A stretch of DNA of 64,000 bases from Plectosphaerella cucumerina (GCA_020746995.1 JAGPXD010000006.1:1674001-1738000); one strand, 5' to 3'. Shown: positions 45,001 to 56,797, counted from the stretch's first letter. Numbers and translations are program-made. Notes: a model not told the origin generated them from the sequence alone.

Positions 45001-48000
45001 TTGGCATGCTCTCTTCTCCGCATCTGCCAGACGAATCAGCACAACGGCGCCATGGACCTAGCAAGCAACTTTGGTCGAAAGTCTGATTCTCCAGCCTGCT
45101 TTTGTTCACATTGCAAGCAGACGCCCGCACGCAGAACACCCCTCTCGCACTCGCTGGTGGCGTGGGATGTACAGGGCATCGAAGGGCCTGGACCGCGAAG
45201 GATCGCCGCATTCGTAACCACCTCGGTGATCCTCCTGACCAGGCATCCCGATTGTCGACACCATCTTGGACACTCACACGCCCCCAGCTTTACGACCCAG
45301 CGCCGTTGACCACGATACCAAGGCCACGCGCCAGCAGACCATGCCCACCCAGCTCAGGCCCTGAAGCCAAGATGTGCCAGTGGCTGCGGCCCATGCCTTC
45401 TCCGTCAATCGCATGAAGCCAATCACCTGCCGTCTGATGTCTGCTTGCGTCCTGGCATGGTGGACAGGGTTAGCCAGCCTTTGGAGCTGCCAGCTCACGC
45501 AGATTGTCCACAGCTTCAGGGGCCACAGGTGCACCACGTCGAAGTCGAGACGACCCTCCGGCCTTGGTCTGCAATATCTTGTCAGGGTCCAGGGACCACC
45601 CTGCCGTCTCGGACAAAAATCCTGAGCTTTGGCCTGACAGGCTCCCTGGAGATCGCTGATGGCGTTCTCTGAACACGATCCCGGGCAACAACTCGATGTT
45701 GGTGGCAACAGCTCGATACCGGTCCCGAGATTCCCAATACAGACCCCTGTTTCGAATATCGGTCTAGGTGAAGGTACGTCCTCGATTGAGCATCCGCTTG
45801 ACAGCATTCACGACAACGTATGTATTGTACGGCGGCCACTGACGCGACACCTTGACAGACAACCCCGATTGACGCGCGAGACGAGGCGAAACCCTGGCCA
45901 GCCAGTTCTTGGCTCTTCCATCATCGAGACACGGCTGGCTCCCTGAACGAGCTGACCACGAGACCAAATACGTGTGCGCATCGTGCCGCCCGTCGTGTGC
46001 GAGCACACAGCAAACTTCTGGCACATGCCCAGGCGCGCCCAGCGAAGCAGGATCGCATGGTGACGCGGTCAAGCCTGCAACACCGAGCGCGAGAGACAGA
46101 GAGACAGAGAAGGTGGCTGCATCGATATCACACAGCCCCGGCCTGTTTCGATCTTGTCCGCGACATCAAGATTTGCCCCAAACAAGGCGGTGCATCGCAT
46201 GAGCAAGGTCGGCACGACCCCCCTCATGCGTCGAGACAGGCAGGCACAAGCACGAGTACCGCGACCATGAAACGGCCGTGCCGCAACAAAACGGCGCGCG
46301 GGTCGCCGCGTGCGCAACCTCTTCCTTCTCTCTTTCCTTGCTCCCACCGATGCGCCGGGGCCAGCGAGGGGCCCCTCTCTGCAAATCCGGGAGGGATATT
46401 TCTTGAAATTGAAGCAATATCCGGGGTGTGCTGCACGCTGAGGTCATTCCTGCCTCTCCAGACCTAGCGCCAATCTGTGCGCTGCTCCAGAAGCTTGGCC
46501 TCGCGGCCCCCGGCATTGCGCACCACCTGTGTTTGGGGTTGCCCGGCTCGCTCCAGCGAAACGTCTCGAGGAGCCTCCCGGGGATGTCCCAGACGGGCGG
46601 CTAGGCAGTCGAGCATGAAGGAACACAGCTTTTTAGGGGCTCACGGACAGCGATGACCACATTGGACGGCCGACCAGCGGTCATCTGGTGATGGGGAAAT
46701 TATGCCCTGGGGAAACCGGGAGGAAGGGCGGCCCCGTCGTTCAAGGAAGATCAGACCCCCCGGGGCCTGCCTTCTCTCCCCTCAATCAATCCGACGAAGC
46801 CTGGAAGCCCACTAGAAGCCGAGTAGAAGCCTGGCATTGAAGCCCGCGATCGGCGCAAGGGACGACGGCAACGGTGGCGTTGATGATGAGGAGACTGAAC
46901 AAACATTTTCGGTCAGGCCGGGCGGAGCATTTTCGCTGCGCGGGCCGGGTGGACGGCCGCGCGGTGATCTGCGGGCATCGGATTGCTCTTTCGGGCCTGG
47001 CAGATGTCGATGACTGTGAGTATATGTCCGCGGAGGATGCCGCTGGCGATCCCGAGCGACGCCGCCCGACGGAAGTGGTACCCTGAACATCACGCCGGCG
47101 ATCGATCCCCCAGTTGGATCCATATCTCCGATTTGACGTGGGATGCCGAGAGACAGGTCGTCTGCCTGCGATTTGTGGTTGCCCAAACCGCCGCTCGCCT
47201 CCGACGCCGGCACGGCTAGGACGGCATTGCGGGACGGTCGGGATGGACGCGCTCTGGACCGTTGGGAATGGAGTCATTGGATGATGTTGTGCAAAATCCC
47301 GCAGCGGCGGGCCGCGATGTCAAACTTTGCGCATGCACGAGGCCGACAGAGGTTGATGGTCCCCTTCGTCACGCCTCGTGGTGGTGACGTTGCTTGGCGT
47401 AGAACTTCTCCCAGGCTGCTCAGTGACTCACCCGGGCAAGGGTTTGTGTTGGAGTTTGCGCTGGAGCAGCAAAGAGAAAGCTCCTACGAATAGATTCTTC
47501 TGAGCGGCGACTGATTTCAGGCCACCTTGATGCAGGCACCCATGATGGATGTTGCCATACGTCGGTCGCGAACCCTGTTCAGGGAGGCTTGCGGTAGGCA
47601 GATGGCGTTTCCTTTCCCTGCCAACACCATCTCCAACCCAAACCAGCCTGAGCCTGCGGTCCAAACGCCTAGGAACGCTTCGGAGTGATCTCACGTCGAC
47701 AGAGCAGAGCCCCTCCTGAACTCCAGGGAGCTGGTCGACGATAAACATCGCGATTCTATGGCGATGACGTCATCGCAGCTTCAGCCCATAAGCTCTAGAC
47801 TTGTCAGCACCAATTGTGCTGCTATTCTAGGCAGTCAGCGGCTTCAGATGCTCAGGCTGCGGCTGGCAATTGGCAGCCGAGAATGGACGATGCGATGCTA
47901 TTCGGTAAAGTCCGCGTGAGCGGGCGCTGAGATGACATGTGGGAGGAGGGGAAGACAGCCTCACATTGAGCTGGCCTGTGCCACGTCAAAGTCTCGCAAT

Positions 48001-48145
48001 CGAAGGAGCTGTTTGGAAGAGGAAATAAGTTCATGCTGTGCTTGCTGTTGAATCGAATCATCGAGAAGACTCCCCGCCTAGATATCGACATGTCGGCTTT
48101 TGGTGTTCTGGTGCGAAACTCGATCGAGGCGGTTGTTGGCGAGGG
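42067..48145. other. Gene-poor region of 6.1 kb
   Basis: This is the longest stretch without a recognisable gene. The part next to 42066 is the arrestin 5' region and is purine-rich on +. Beyond that, open frames on both strands are short, shift frame often and show no domain, signal peptide or membrane segment of quality. No tRNA, rRNA or transposase was seen. Non-coding transcripts cannot be judged by reading. Confidence 0.45.
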
Positions 48146-48337
48146 ATGCGAGACGTACGGCTCCTGCTCTGGATGGTGAACAGAATGCTGATGCTGAACA
48201 GGACCAAGAAAAGCCTCGAGGTGGCCGTCTGGCTCCTCATCATTCTTGCAACGCTGTATCTCGCCCATAGCCGTCGCATCAACTCCGAGGATCAACCCGA
48301 GATGCCTCAGACCGAGAAGCTCCAGACAGCCGCCTGA
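48146..48337 (+). CDS. Possible small membrane protein
   Basis: A 63-residue open frame from ATG 48146. It contains one hydrophobic helix (EVAVWLLIILATLYLA) followed by HSRR and a polar tail ending in KLQTAA. The helix-plus-tail layout looks real, but the N-terminus is uncertain and an upstream exon is possible. It ends five bases before the stop of the convergent Nudix gene, an unusually tight overlap of 3' ends, which lowers confidence. Confidence 0.3.
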   Translation: MRDVRLLLWMVNRMLMLNRTKKSLEVAVWLLIILATLYLAHSRRINSEDQPEMPQTEKLQTAA

Positions 48338-48341
48338 ACGC

Positions 48342-48986
48342 CTACACCTCGACCGCAGCCTCCTTCACTGCCCATCCCGTCGCCTCCTCCAACGGCTCCT
48401 CCCTCCTCCTCCGAAAAGCGTCCAGCAAGATCTCCTTCGTCCCTCCAAACGTCAAACCGATCCCGCTCTCATTCAACCCCACAACCGCATCCCTCACCTC
48501 CTCCTCCGTCGCCCACACGAACTTGTCATGCTCATTCGGATCAATCTCAACCTCTTCCCCCGGCGCGACTTCAACCTCAAACCCGAACTTGACCCACTTC
48601 ACCGTCCCCGTCCGGTTCGTGATGGGGCTCCCCGGCGCCATCCCAGCCCCCTCGCTCACGACACGCCGCACCCGCGAGGCGACGAGCCCCGCCTCTTCCC
48701 AGAGCTCTCTGGCCACGGCGACGAGGAGAGACCCGTCTTCTTCGTCGGCCGCGCCGCCGGGAGGCTCCCATTGCCCGGGCATGCTGTCGTGGGCGGCGCG
48801 GCGGAGGAGGAGGACGCGGTTGGAGGGGTCGAAGACGAGGGCGGACGTTGCGGCGCCGGTGTAGGGGCCGGAGGGGTGGTGGGTGGAGATGTATGTGCTT
48901 AGGGGGACGTGGAAGGGGGCGAGGGAGGGGGGGTAAGCGATGCGGAAGGCTGGGCTTGCGCGGGGTGGTGCTGGTGCGGATGTCAT
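48342..48986 (-). CDS. Nudix hydrolase
   Basis: An intact single-exon gene of 214 residues. The Nudix fold starts near residue 42 (GAATSALVFDPSNRVLLLRRA). The Nudix box reads GGAADEEDGSLLVAVARELWEEAGLV: the metal-binding core REL-x-EE-x-GL is complete, and the first glutamate of the consensus is displaced by a small acidic insertion. A later EHDKFVW stretch matches the common Nudix beta-strand. The enzyme would hydrolyse a nucleoside diphosphate linked to another group; the substrate is unknown. Soluble, with no targeting signal. Confidence 0.88.
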   Translation of the reverse strand: MTSAPAPPRASPAFRIAYPPSLAPFHVPLSTYISTHHPSGPYTGAATSALVFDPSNRVLLLRRAAHDSMPGQWEPPGGAADEEDGSLLVAVARELWEEAGLVASRVRRVVSEGAGMAPGSPITNRTGTVKWVKFGFEVEVAPGEEVEIDPNEHDKFVWATEEEVRDAVVGLNESGIGLTFGGTKEILLDAFRRRREEPLEEATGWAVKEAAVEV

Positions 48987-49927
48987 TTTGATGGTTGAGG
49001 TTGTAGATGTAGATGCTGTTGATGATGAGGGGTGAAGCTGAGCTGCTGCCTGTGAGGGATGGGATTTGACAGAAATCGCACGTGGAAGTGTATTGGTACT
49101 TTAGACAGTGAGTGTCCGGTATGTAGCGTCACGTACCTGTACAGTCACCAGAATCTCCTAGGGGATGGCAGGTCCGGGTCATCACCAGCTCGCGACACAG
49201 CAAGTCAATCAGTCAATCTGGTCTATCGATCAATCAACTAGCAGGTCAATCAGTCAATCAGATCAATTGGACAAGCAACGCAGCAGGTCAATCAAGCAAT
49301 CAACGTCGCAAGTCACTCAGTCAATCGGACGGTCTACAATCATGTGTGTTATGTAAGCAAATGCGCACCACCTCGAGACTGTCGTGGCGCTGATGCTGCT
49401 CTGTCGCGATGTCTTCTATCTCTTTAAAGAGACATCGAAGAGAGGATATTCCCATACAATGTCTCTTCCTATTGGTTTTTTGTTAAACGATAATGTCTTT
49501 CTTGAAACGGATCTCCGGGCAGCAGGCTGCGCCATCGCAAGCCATCTTGCTCCGAGGCCCAATGCTCTGAATGGTGGCGTTACTCCTGGGTGGAGGGACA
49601 TCCTTCTCACTTCGCCCGAGTGTACAGTGTCTCTTGCATGATGACCGCTGGGCTTAAGGTAGCCCATAGTCTGGCATCTGAAACGTCCTCCATCTGCTAA
49701 AGGGACTTTCCCCTGGGCCAGCGTGCAACTCGATTGAAAAGTCCCAACATTTTCTCACCCGACCCGTCGTTCAAATCTAACTCAAGTGCCGCCGTCTTTT
49801 CTATTCAATCTTCTGGTTCTGGCAACTTCATCCCCTCCTCTAACCCATTGCCACCGGTCCATTGGTCAGTAGCCGTCTCGCAGACCTGATCTCCTGTCGT
49901 TCACGCTTTCCTGTCAATCCTCCCACG
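48987..49927. other. Spacer with GTCAATC repeats, upstream of the pseudokinase-like gene
   Basis: The repeats are listed separately at 49194-49330. The last 200 bases are the pyrimidine-rich leader of the 49928 gene. No other gene seen. Confidence 0.5.
49194..49330 (+). repeat. Degenerate GTCAATC / GCAGGTCAATC repeat cluster
   Basis: About a dozen copies of (A)GTCAATC or ATCAATC are spaced irregularly. The longer words AGCAGGTCAATC and GCAAGTCAATC are shared with the 17-bp array at 51784-51987 on the far side of the gene. Confidence 0.7.
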
Positions 49928-51787
49928 ATGCCCACCACGGGCCCCAACCTCCCCAAGCTCTATGGTATAGGTGTTGAATTGCCTATCACAAGTCATCGTC
50001 CCCCTGAGCCGTTCGGTAAAGCAGTGTACAAGCATGTCAAGACGCCCGGCGTTCCCGACATCTCTCCGGAGACCATCAACCAACTCGGCGACAACGAGTT
50101 GACCTTCGCCCGTCATCCCCGCGAGCGAGACAGGCATGCGCCTGCCATGTTTCCCATGCCTGACTGGTTCATGGAGGACCAAAAGGCTACTTTGAAGATT
50201 GGCTGCCCAATCTCCCACGGCAAATGGGGTCCTCAAGTCGTTCTATGTGAGGTGGTCAAGCCTCCTGGCAATCTCTGGAAGAAGATGGGTCATGAGATAC
50301 CCGAGATAGTAGTCGCCAAGATCTTCGATCCCCTTCACTACTACGACTGTGAAGACAGGGTGGCCGAAGCCGACCGTGAGTATGCGGCCGAAGCCGCTGC
50401 ATACATGCACCTCCATGACCAACGCCACACTAAGGCGTACAAGTCGGGTTTCGTCCCTCAATACTTCGGCTCCTGGACTACCGACATCACTCTCAATCAT
50501 CTTCGTAAGCCTTTCATGAGCGAAGATGACAAGAAGGCTACCGCAAGGACGGAGGCTCAAGCACGGGCGGCCTTCGATGCCGCTGTCAAGGCTGCCGACT
50601 CCCAGGCTGAGACTGCCGGCGCCGAAGCTTCTGGCGACCCTCTCAGGGCGACCGAGCTCAAGGTTCACGACTTCCGACCCGTCCGCCTTATTCTGCTGGA
50701 GTACATCAGAGGAACAGCCTTATCCCGTCATCTCACCCGCAGAGTCGTTGGGAACGACAGCATCACCATTGAGCCCAAGCCAGACTTCCTCGAAGAACGG
50801 ATACGTACTGAGATCTTTGGCGAAATTATGGATTCTGTGACGAGAATTGAGCATCTCGGCATCAATACATCGCGCCTTACACCTTCCATGTTCCTCGTCA
50901 TCCACAAGAAGGAGAAAGAGGAGAGGCAGAAGAACACACCAAACACCAGGCCCTGCGCTGTTGTCATGACTGATTTCACGCAGACCGACGTCACCCACTA
51001 CACGCGCATGGGCTACAACATCCATCAAAAGCTACCTCTTCCTATGCATCCGCTGAGCTGGGGTACCCCTGGTCGTAAGTGGTACTCGTTCCGCGGATGG
51101 ATTCCGGCGGTGTGGTTCGACGACGTCAAGAAGTACGACGAATGGGGTGAGGCTCACTTTGAGAGTGACAACTATTCCACTCCCAAGGTCGTCAACGACA
51201 TCTGCGAATCAGTGGGCTGGCTCAACGACATGATCAAGTATGGCAACATAAGACCTCGTCCCGAAGACGATCCCGAGTGGCAGGCGCTCATGGCAAAGAA
51301 CTACGCCAATGTTCCGGAGTGGGGCCTGCCATACCGCAATGAACATGGATTCAAGACGAAGGAGGAATACGACAGGCATCGAGAACAGACGGCAGTCGCA
51401 ATGAGGGCTGCTCGCGCTGAGGACAAGGAGCGAATTCGCAAGAAAAGGGCCGCTGTTCGGGACAAGATCAAGGCTCAAGAGCAGGCAAGAGAGAAGGCAG
51501 ACCGCAACAAACAGAGATTCAAGACGAAGGAGGAATACGACAAGGATCGAGAACAGAGGGCAATCGCAGTGAGGGCTGCTCACGCTCAGGACATAGAGCA
51601 AATGAACAAGGAGTTGGACGATCTTTGGGACAAGGTTGAGGCTCAGGAGCAAGCCAAAGAGGAGGCAGCGGCGAAGAAAGCGGCCGTTGATCAGTTGGAA
51701 CGGGAGATGCAAGTGGTTGCCATCGCTGCCGCCTCAACGAACGATCCTGCCGACAGCCGAACCCCACGTCAGTCCCCGTCTATGTAG
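49928..51787 (+). CDS. Protein-kinase-like (probable pseudokinase) with duplicated coiled coil
   Basis: A single-exon gene of 619 residues. The N-terminal 400 residues show a faint kinase order: VVAKIFDP (lysine strand), YMHLHD and PQYFGSW, LILLEYIRGTAL (hinge), EHLGINTSRLTPSMFLV in the place of the catalytic loop, and VVMTDF with Asp349 in the place of DFG. The HxD aspartate and the glycine loop are not evident, so catalysis is doubtful. The tail holds two copies of a charged 56-residue unit starting at residues 475 and 531 (FKTKEEYD, REQ.A.A.RAA.A.D). These are near-identical at DNA level over about 168 bp and are predicted to form a coiled coil. The ATG at 49928 is used because upstream in-frame sequence has no ATG. 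The stop codon lies inside the first unit of a 17-bp array. Confidence 0.75.
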   Translation: MPTTGPNLPKLYGIGVELPITSHRPPEPFGKAVYKHVKTPGVPDISPETINQLGDNELTFARHPRERDRHAPAMFPMPDWFMEDQKATLKIGCPISHGKWGPQVVLCEVVKPPGNLWKKMGHEIPEIVVAKIFDPLHYYDCEDRVAEADREYAAEAAAYMHLHDQRHTKAYKSGFVPQYFGSWTTDITLNHLRKPFMSEDDKKATARTEAQARAAFDAAVKAADSQAETAGAEASGDPLRATELKVHDFRPVRLILLEYIRGTALSRHLTRRVVGNDSITIEPKPDFLEERIRTEIFGEIMDSVTRIEHLGINTSRLTPSMFLVIHKKEKEERQKNTPNTRPCAVVMTDFTQTDVTHYTRMGYNIHQKLPLPMHPLSWGTPGRKWYSFRGWIPAVWFDDVKKYDEWGEAHFESDNYSTPKVVNDICESVGWLNDMIKYGNIRPRPEDDPEWQALMAKNYANVPEWGLPYRNEHGFKTKEEYDRHREQTAVAMRAARAEDKERIRKKRAAVRDKIKAQEQAREKADRNKQRFKTKEEYDKDREQRAIAVRAAHAQDIEQMNKELDDLWDKVEAQEQAKEEAAAKKAAVDQLEREMQVVAIAAASTNDPADSRTPRQSPSM

Positions 51788-51987
51788 CAGGTCAATCGAC
51801 GTAGCAGGTCAATCGACGTAGCAGGTCAATCGACGTAGCAGGTCAATCGACGTAGCAGGTCAATCGACGTAGCAGGTCAATCGACGTAGCAGGTCAATCG
51901 ACGTAGTAGATCAATCGATACAGCAGATCAATCAGTACAGCAGATCAATCGACGTAGTAGATCAATCGACAGAGCAGGTCGGCCGGC
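51784..51987 (+). repeat. Minisatellite of 17-bp units beginning at a stop codon
   Basis: Seven perfect copies of GTAGCAGGTCAATCGAC (51784-51902) are followed by about four diverged copies and a degenerate end. The TAG of the first unit (51785-51787) is the stop codon of the upstream gene. No spacers are present. Confidence 0.9.
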
Positions 51988-53057
51988 TCTTTGGCCTACT
52001 TCAGGAGATGACGGCCGGCGAGAGAGTCAGACGCGTGCGTCTTGTTCAACGCCTCGTTTTCTCTGTGTTGTCTGGCATCAGCTTCGTCCATGGACATGAT
52101 TCTCCGCCGGAGGTTTTCGTTCGCACCGCTCGATCGGATTCGCTGCTCGTAGGTGTTTGATCGGCTGCTGCTTGTTTAAAGGGTTAGCCGACGCGGGTGG
52201 AAAGGAGAGCATGTCGCATACCGAACGCCTATGGCTGATTTTCCATCTGCTGATCAGGCGTTGACGTCAGGTTTCCGGGGCGGTAGGTGTTCTGTCCGGC
52301 CATGGCGGCACATTGGCTGCCGTCTTCGTTCACCTTGTCAGCTGGTCTCGACTCGACCTCGACATCGAGTCCAGACCAGCTGTCTCGATGGCTGAATTGT
52401 CGGTCGGCGCCACCAAACACACACGGAGTCGGCATTGAACCAGGTCGCGTTGTGGTAACAACGACAAGCATGGGGTTTGGAGACCCTTGCCGGCTTGCCG
52501 GGGAGCCTTAACATGTCTCTACAAGGAAGGTGAGGCTACCTACCTGTACGGGGGGGATTTAAGAAATGGGGGATTTCTTTCCGGGGTGACGGAGGCGCGC
52601 AAGCTGAGCGGGTTGGCGGGGTAACCAGCTTCCCCACCTTTTGGGTTTGTGTTCCCAGACCGACCCCGGACCTCGGACTCGAACAGGTCCAAATGAGGGC
52701 CAAGAAGGCCTGTTCGTGGTTTGGCGAGCAGAGTCCCACGGCACGTGCCATCCATAGGTACTTATGGTAGATGCCGATGAGTCCATTTTAAACAGCATTC
52801 GACCTGTTGCGCCCTTTGATTATCACTAGTCTTGACTGCATCATGCTTGCAAGGAGTCCGAACCCTGAGCTCTGTTTCTCAGCCATCTGCACGACCGTGT
52901 ATGTGTCCAGATCGATGCGTCCCATGCTGTTCTACTAGTAGTAAGATCACGCCTGTTTGAATAAATTAGTGATTGAAAATATTTATTCGTGTATCCATAG
53001 GAAAAGCCCACATGCAAAGTCGAGTTTCCCCCGTATGTCGCCATCCCTTCGGTGTCA
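51988..53057. other. Spacer of 1.1 kb
   Basis: No recognisable gene. AT-rich after 52.8 kb, as expected for the 3' flank of the minus-strand ankyrin gene. Confidence 0.5.
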
Positions 53058-56000
53058 TCATGGAATTTCCGTGACGTCCTCGCCGTTCTTCACCCAGGCA
53101 TACTCGCTGTCGAAATCTGGCTGTATGAATCTAGGACCTCTCTCATTGAGCCATCCATCAAACTCATCTCCGTGCCCTGGGGGGGTTGGCATATCGTAAA
53201 AGGGGCCGCTGCTCCAGTCGTAGAAACCCAAGGGCGAATGTGTGTTTAAGCCCCAGTCTGGCTCTTCGCCGCCCTGCTGTAGAGAGGAAGACTGTTCTCG
53301 GCTTGAGAACCCTCGGGCTTCGTGTGTCGAGGACTCTGGGGCTTCGCGTGTCTCGAAACCAGTCGCGTCATCAGAAGTGATGGGTGACTCTGTCGAGGCA
53401 GCCTCCCTTCCAGCTCTTCTGGACAGTTCACTGTCCACTTCTTTTCTGATCCTTGGTCTTTTGACAAGAAACCCGTCGCGAGTGTGGGACTTGACAATGG
53501 CTAAGATTTCGTTGTCTTCGGCTCCCCAGCTGCCATATTCTTTCAGTCGAGCCTCGGCCTGGGAACATATCCCACGCTGAGCTATGTAAACAGCCAAGAT
53601 GTAGTCGAGTCGGTAGTCACCGTCAATCCTAACAGACTTAGAGAGCAACATCTCCAGTATGTCGTACCGGTCTACTGCCATTTGGAGGCAGGTAAGAGAC
53701 CGATACGATTCGGCCGGAGGTGCATTGACGTCCGCGCCACGGTCGAGTAGTAATTCTACCATTCCAGCAGAACCACTTCGTCCAATTGCGTGGTAAAGAG
53801 GCGTGGGCCATTGGTTCCCGAAGAAAACACATCTGGCGTTGACTTCGGCCCCTTGATCGATCAAGAACCTGGCAAGGTCCAGGCATTCACCTGATCCCGC
53901 CGCGTCCCAAAGAGGTGTTTTGCCGTCGTTGATGAGATTGATGTCTGCGCCAGCAGACAAGAGCTGACTTACTAAGGAAAAATCGGGGTTCCCTCCCTTG
54001 TGCCGAAATGATTCAACTGCAGAACGGAGCGGCGAAATACGGCCTTGTGGCGTCCACGCTCGCAAGGGCGGCTGTCCATGCAGTAGAATGCTGAGAGCTC
54101 TCCGGGATTGAGCCTCAACAGCCATGTCGCAGGCGTGGAGGCTAGGTTGAAGGCCATACTCTAGCAAAGCTCTTGCAGAGTCAGCTCGACCATATATGGC
54201 GACCAGTCCCAGAAGTGGACATCGCCCTCCGTATTGCCAGAACATCTTCTGCAACCGAGTGATGCAGTTATAGATCTTGGCTTGAACATCCCTCAAAGGT
54301 TTGGCAACCGATAAGAAAGGATTTCTGAGGTTTCCCATGCTGCAAGATGGATTTGGACTCGGAATAACAGTCAGAAGCCTTCTGAAAAGTTCTGCATCAT
54401 TTTGCAATGCGGCAAGAAAGATGGCAGTCGACTCGGTCTTCGAACCCAAGTCGCTGGCAGCGCGTTGAGAGATCAGATCAAGTGCAATATCCATCATGCT
54501 AGCACTGTTGCCCGAAAATGCCACTGAAGCACAGAGAGCACCGGCGTGGTAGATACTGCCCGCCATTTGGCGGATGCCACTGATGCAGTCCAGGTCTTGG
54601 CCACAGATTGCAGCCTCGAGGAGATCCCCAACTCGATCACATGAAGACCTATGGTTCAGAAGAATCTGAGTCATGTACCAGTCGCCCGCGAGTAGAGAAG
54701 CCATGATGTCGCTTTGACTTGGCTCGCCGTTGTGGCAGATCAATAGCTCAGCACACTTGATCCTGTCACATACCGAACCTGACCTACCAGACCGGAATGA
54801 GCCACGGTAGCTTCCGATGCATCGTTCAGAAGTGATTTGTGTAGTGTATTTCGACTTGTTTAGTGCGTTTTCGGGGAACAGCGCCGAACGTAGCGGAATC
54901 CTCGCACCGTGGTCAAGGTAGTACTGGAGTGAATCGACATCGCCCACAAAGGAGGCCCGGTAAGCTGCTGCGCAAAGGATACAGCCTGGTGGTTGCCGGA
55001 TTTTCAAATCGATGTGTCCAACCCTGAATGTCAAGCGATCGTGTGATTTGCCATTCTTGGAGAGCTTGCAGGTGCAAAGCAACGCACGCCATTCGGCAGA
55101 TGAAAATTGTCGCTGGTGGTGGAAAGCCAGAAACTGCTCTTCGAGAAATTGACCAGCCCTATAATGCCCCTGCCCGAGTGTCACAAAGAATGTGACGAAT
55201 ATGGAATCGGCGTCGTGCTGAGGCTCGGGTGACTGTTGCAGAATCCACTTGCATGCTTCCAGGTGGCCGAAGTCAGCGGCCACATGGATAGCCGAGAATC
55301 CGTATTTGTCTCTTTCAGCTAGGTTCTGATTGATCCTGGAAAGGGCCAGAAGAAGACGTACAGACCCATGTCGTGCAGCAGTCATCAGGGTAGCCGGGGT
55401 AACATGAGACGGTTCGAGTGTTTCGATTCTGCTAATGAGAAACTCGAACTTCTCAATAGCGGCGTCTTCCGGCTCTGCGCCGACACAGCCCTCTATGAGG
55501 CGTCGAATAAGTGAAGCTGACCAGAAGTCGGGAACATCAATCTGTTGTCCGAGTCTGGGGCTTGAGATAACTGAAGCACACAACTTTCTGAAATTGTCTG
55601 TCGTGGCATACTGTGCCGAGCTTTGTAGAAGAAGTTGGATCCATCCAATAGAGCCGGAGTCCAGGAGCTTTTGTATGAAGAGATCATTTGCCTTGGTTTG
55701 GAGAACTGCAAGGGGCCGGATTTCTTTCCATGTCAAGGTGTCGTGAGAGCTCTGAATGGCTTCCAAGAGCGGCCAAAGCAGGAGAGCAACCCGAACATTG
55801 CCAGACTTTATCGCCCTTTGGAAACACTTTGTGACTGATGGGTAGTGAATAGTCCGAATAGTCCTGTTTGTCAAGATGGACATGATCCAATGGACCACGA
55901 GGTGAAATCGTTCGTCATCGTTGTCACCCCGCCTTTCGAATGTCTCGGATTGGTAGATGTTATTAAACACGTACTTCCAGAGCCTGGAGATTGCCGACAT

Positions 56001-56797
56001 GAACATCCTGGTGCTTTTTTCCAATGGTTGCAGTCCCAGGGAAGTGGTCTTGGCGAGCTTAACCACGCCGGTGATTTCAAGGATGAAACTGTCTGACTTA
56101 TACCAGTTCGTTCGAGAGTCGTTGTAATCAATGATTTTGTTGATGATCTTTGACAGAAGATGGACCCTTTCAGTGCTTTTGAGTAGGCCGAAGGCAGCTA
56201 CACGGTGCTCGTTGCTATCACCAATCATGATCGTTTTGTAGTCTCGGTATTCAGAAGTGTCGGGGCATGCCACTGCTCTGGTCGCTGCTGATGAAGTGCT
56301 GGGAGCTGACTGTGCTGATTTGGCTGTTGGTTGAACCAAAAGAAGGGGAGTGGAGATGCCTGAGAAAAGTCCATTAGATCGCTGCAATGTAGAATCGAAA
56401 ATGTCACACAGAAATGGTACCTTCATGGTAGAGTTTGCGGCGCTTGAGCTCCTTCGCAATCTTTCTTGGTCCCAGTTGCTGTCCCCTGACGAAGATTTGA
56501 CTCCCCTCCCCGTCTTGGTTTGCCCTCAGAGAGCTGATGTCTTGCCATGTAGTCTTGTTGAGATACTTGGCGAAGCCCCATTTCTTGCACCTGGTCTCGA
56601 GCTGGGAGGATCTGTTGGCGTAATATTAGTTGAAGTCATCAACAGCTACAAGGGGGTACCTGCGTGACCGAAAATCCCTTTTCAGCGAGCTCATCGCGGA
56701 CATCTCTGAGTGTTCTCTTGTCGGTCAGGTACCTTAACCTGATGAATTCACGATGTTGGTACCATGTCGCTTCGCTGATCCTCGCTGCATATGGCAT
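53058..56797 (-). CDS. Clr5-domain protein with ankyrin repeats
   Basis: A 1206-residue protein from exons 56797-56660, 56601-56421 and 56359-53058; the introns are 58 and 61 bp with CTAAT branch sites. The first two exons code a Clr5 domain (about 8-60: WYQHREFIRLRYLTDKRTLRDVRDEL, LETRCKKWGF). It is a small helical module at the N-terminus of many fungal proteins, related by name to fission-yeast Clr5. The long middle is helical. Ankyrin repeats are clear at YGFSAIHVAADFGHLEACKWIL (about 440) and at about 890-1010 (GKTPLWDAAGSGE, TPLYHAIGRSGSAGMVELLLDRGADVNA), with weaker ones between. The family is expanded in plant-associated Sordariomycetes and is of unknown role. If the reading starts only at the third exon the Clr5 domain is missed. 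Confidence 0.8.

Noticed and set aside
49862..49927. Upstream extension of the pseudokinase-like gene
   Set aside because: The extension would need a TTG start; the first ATG in frame is at 49928.
51784..51987. CRISPR array
   Set aside because: Units abut without spacers and the genome is eukaryotic; it is a minisatellite.
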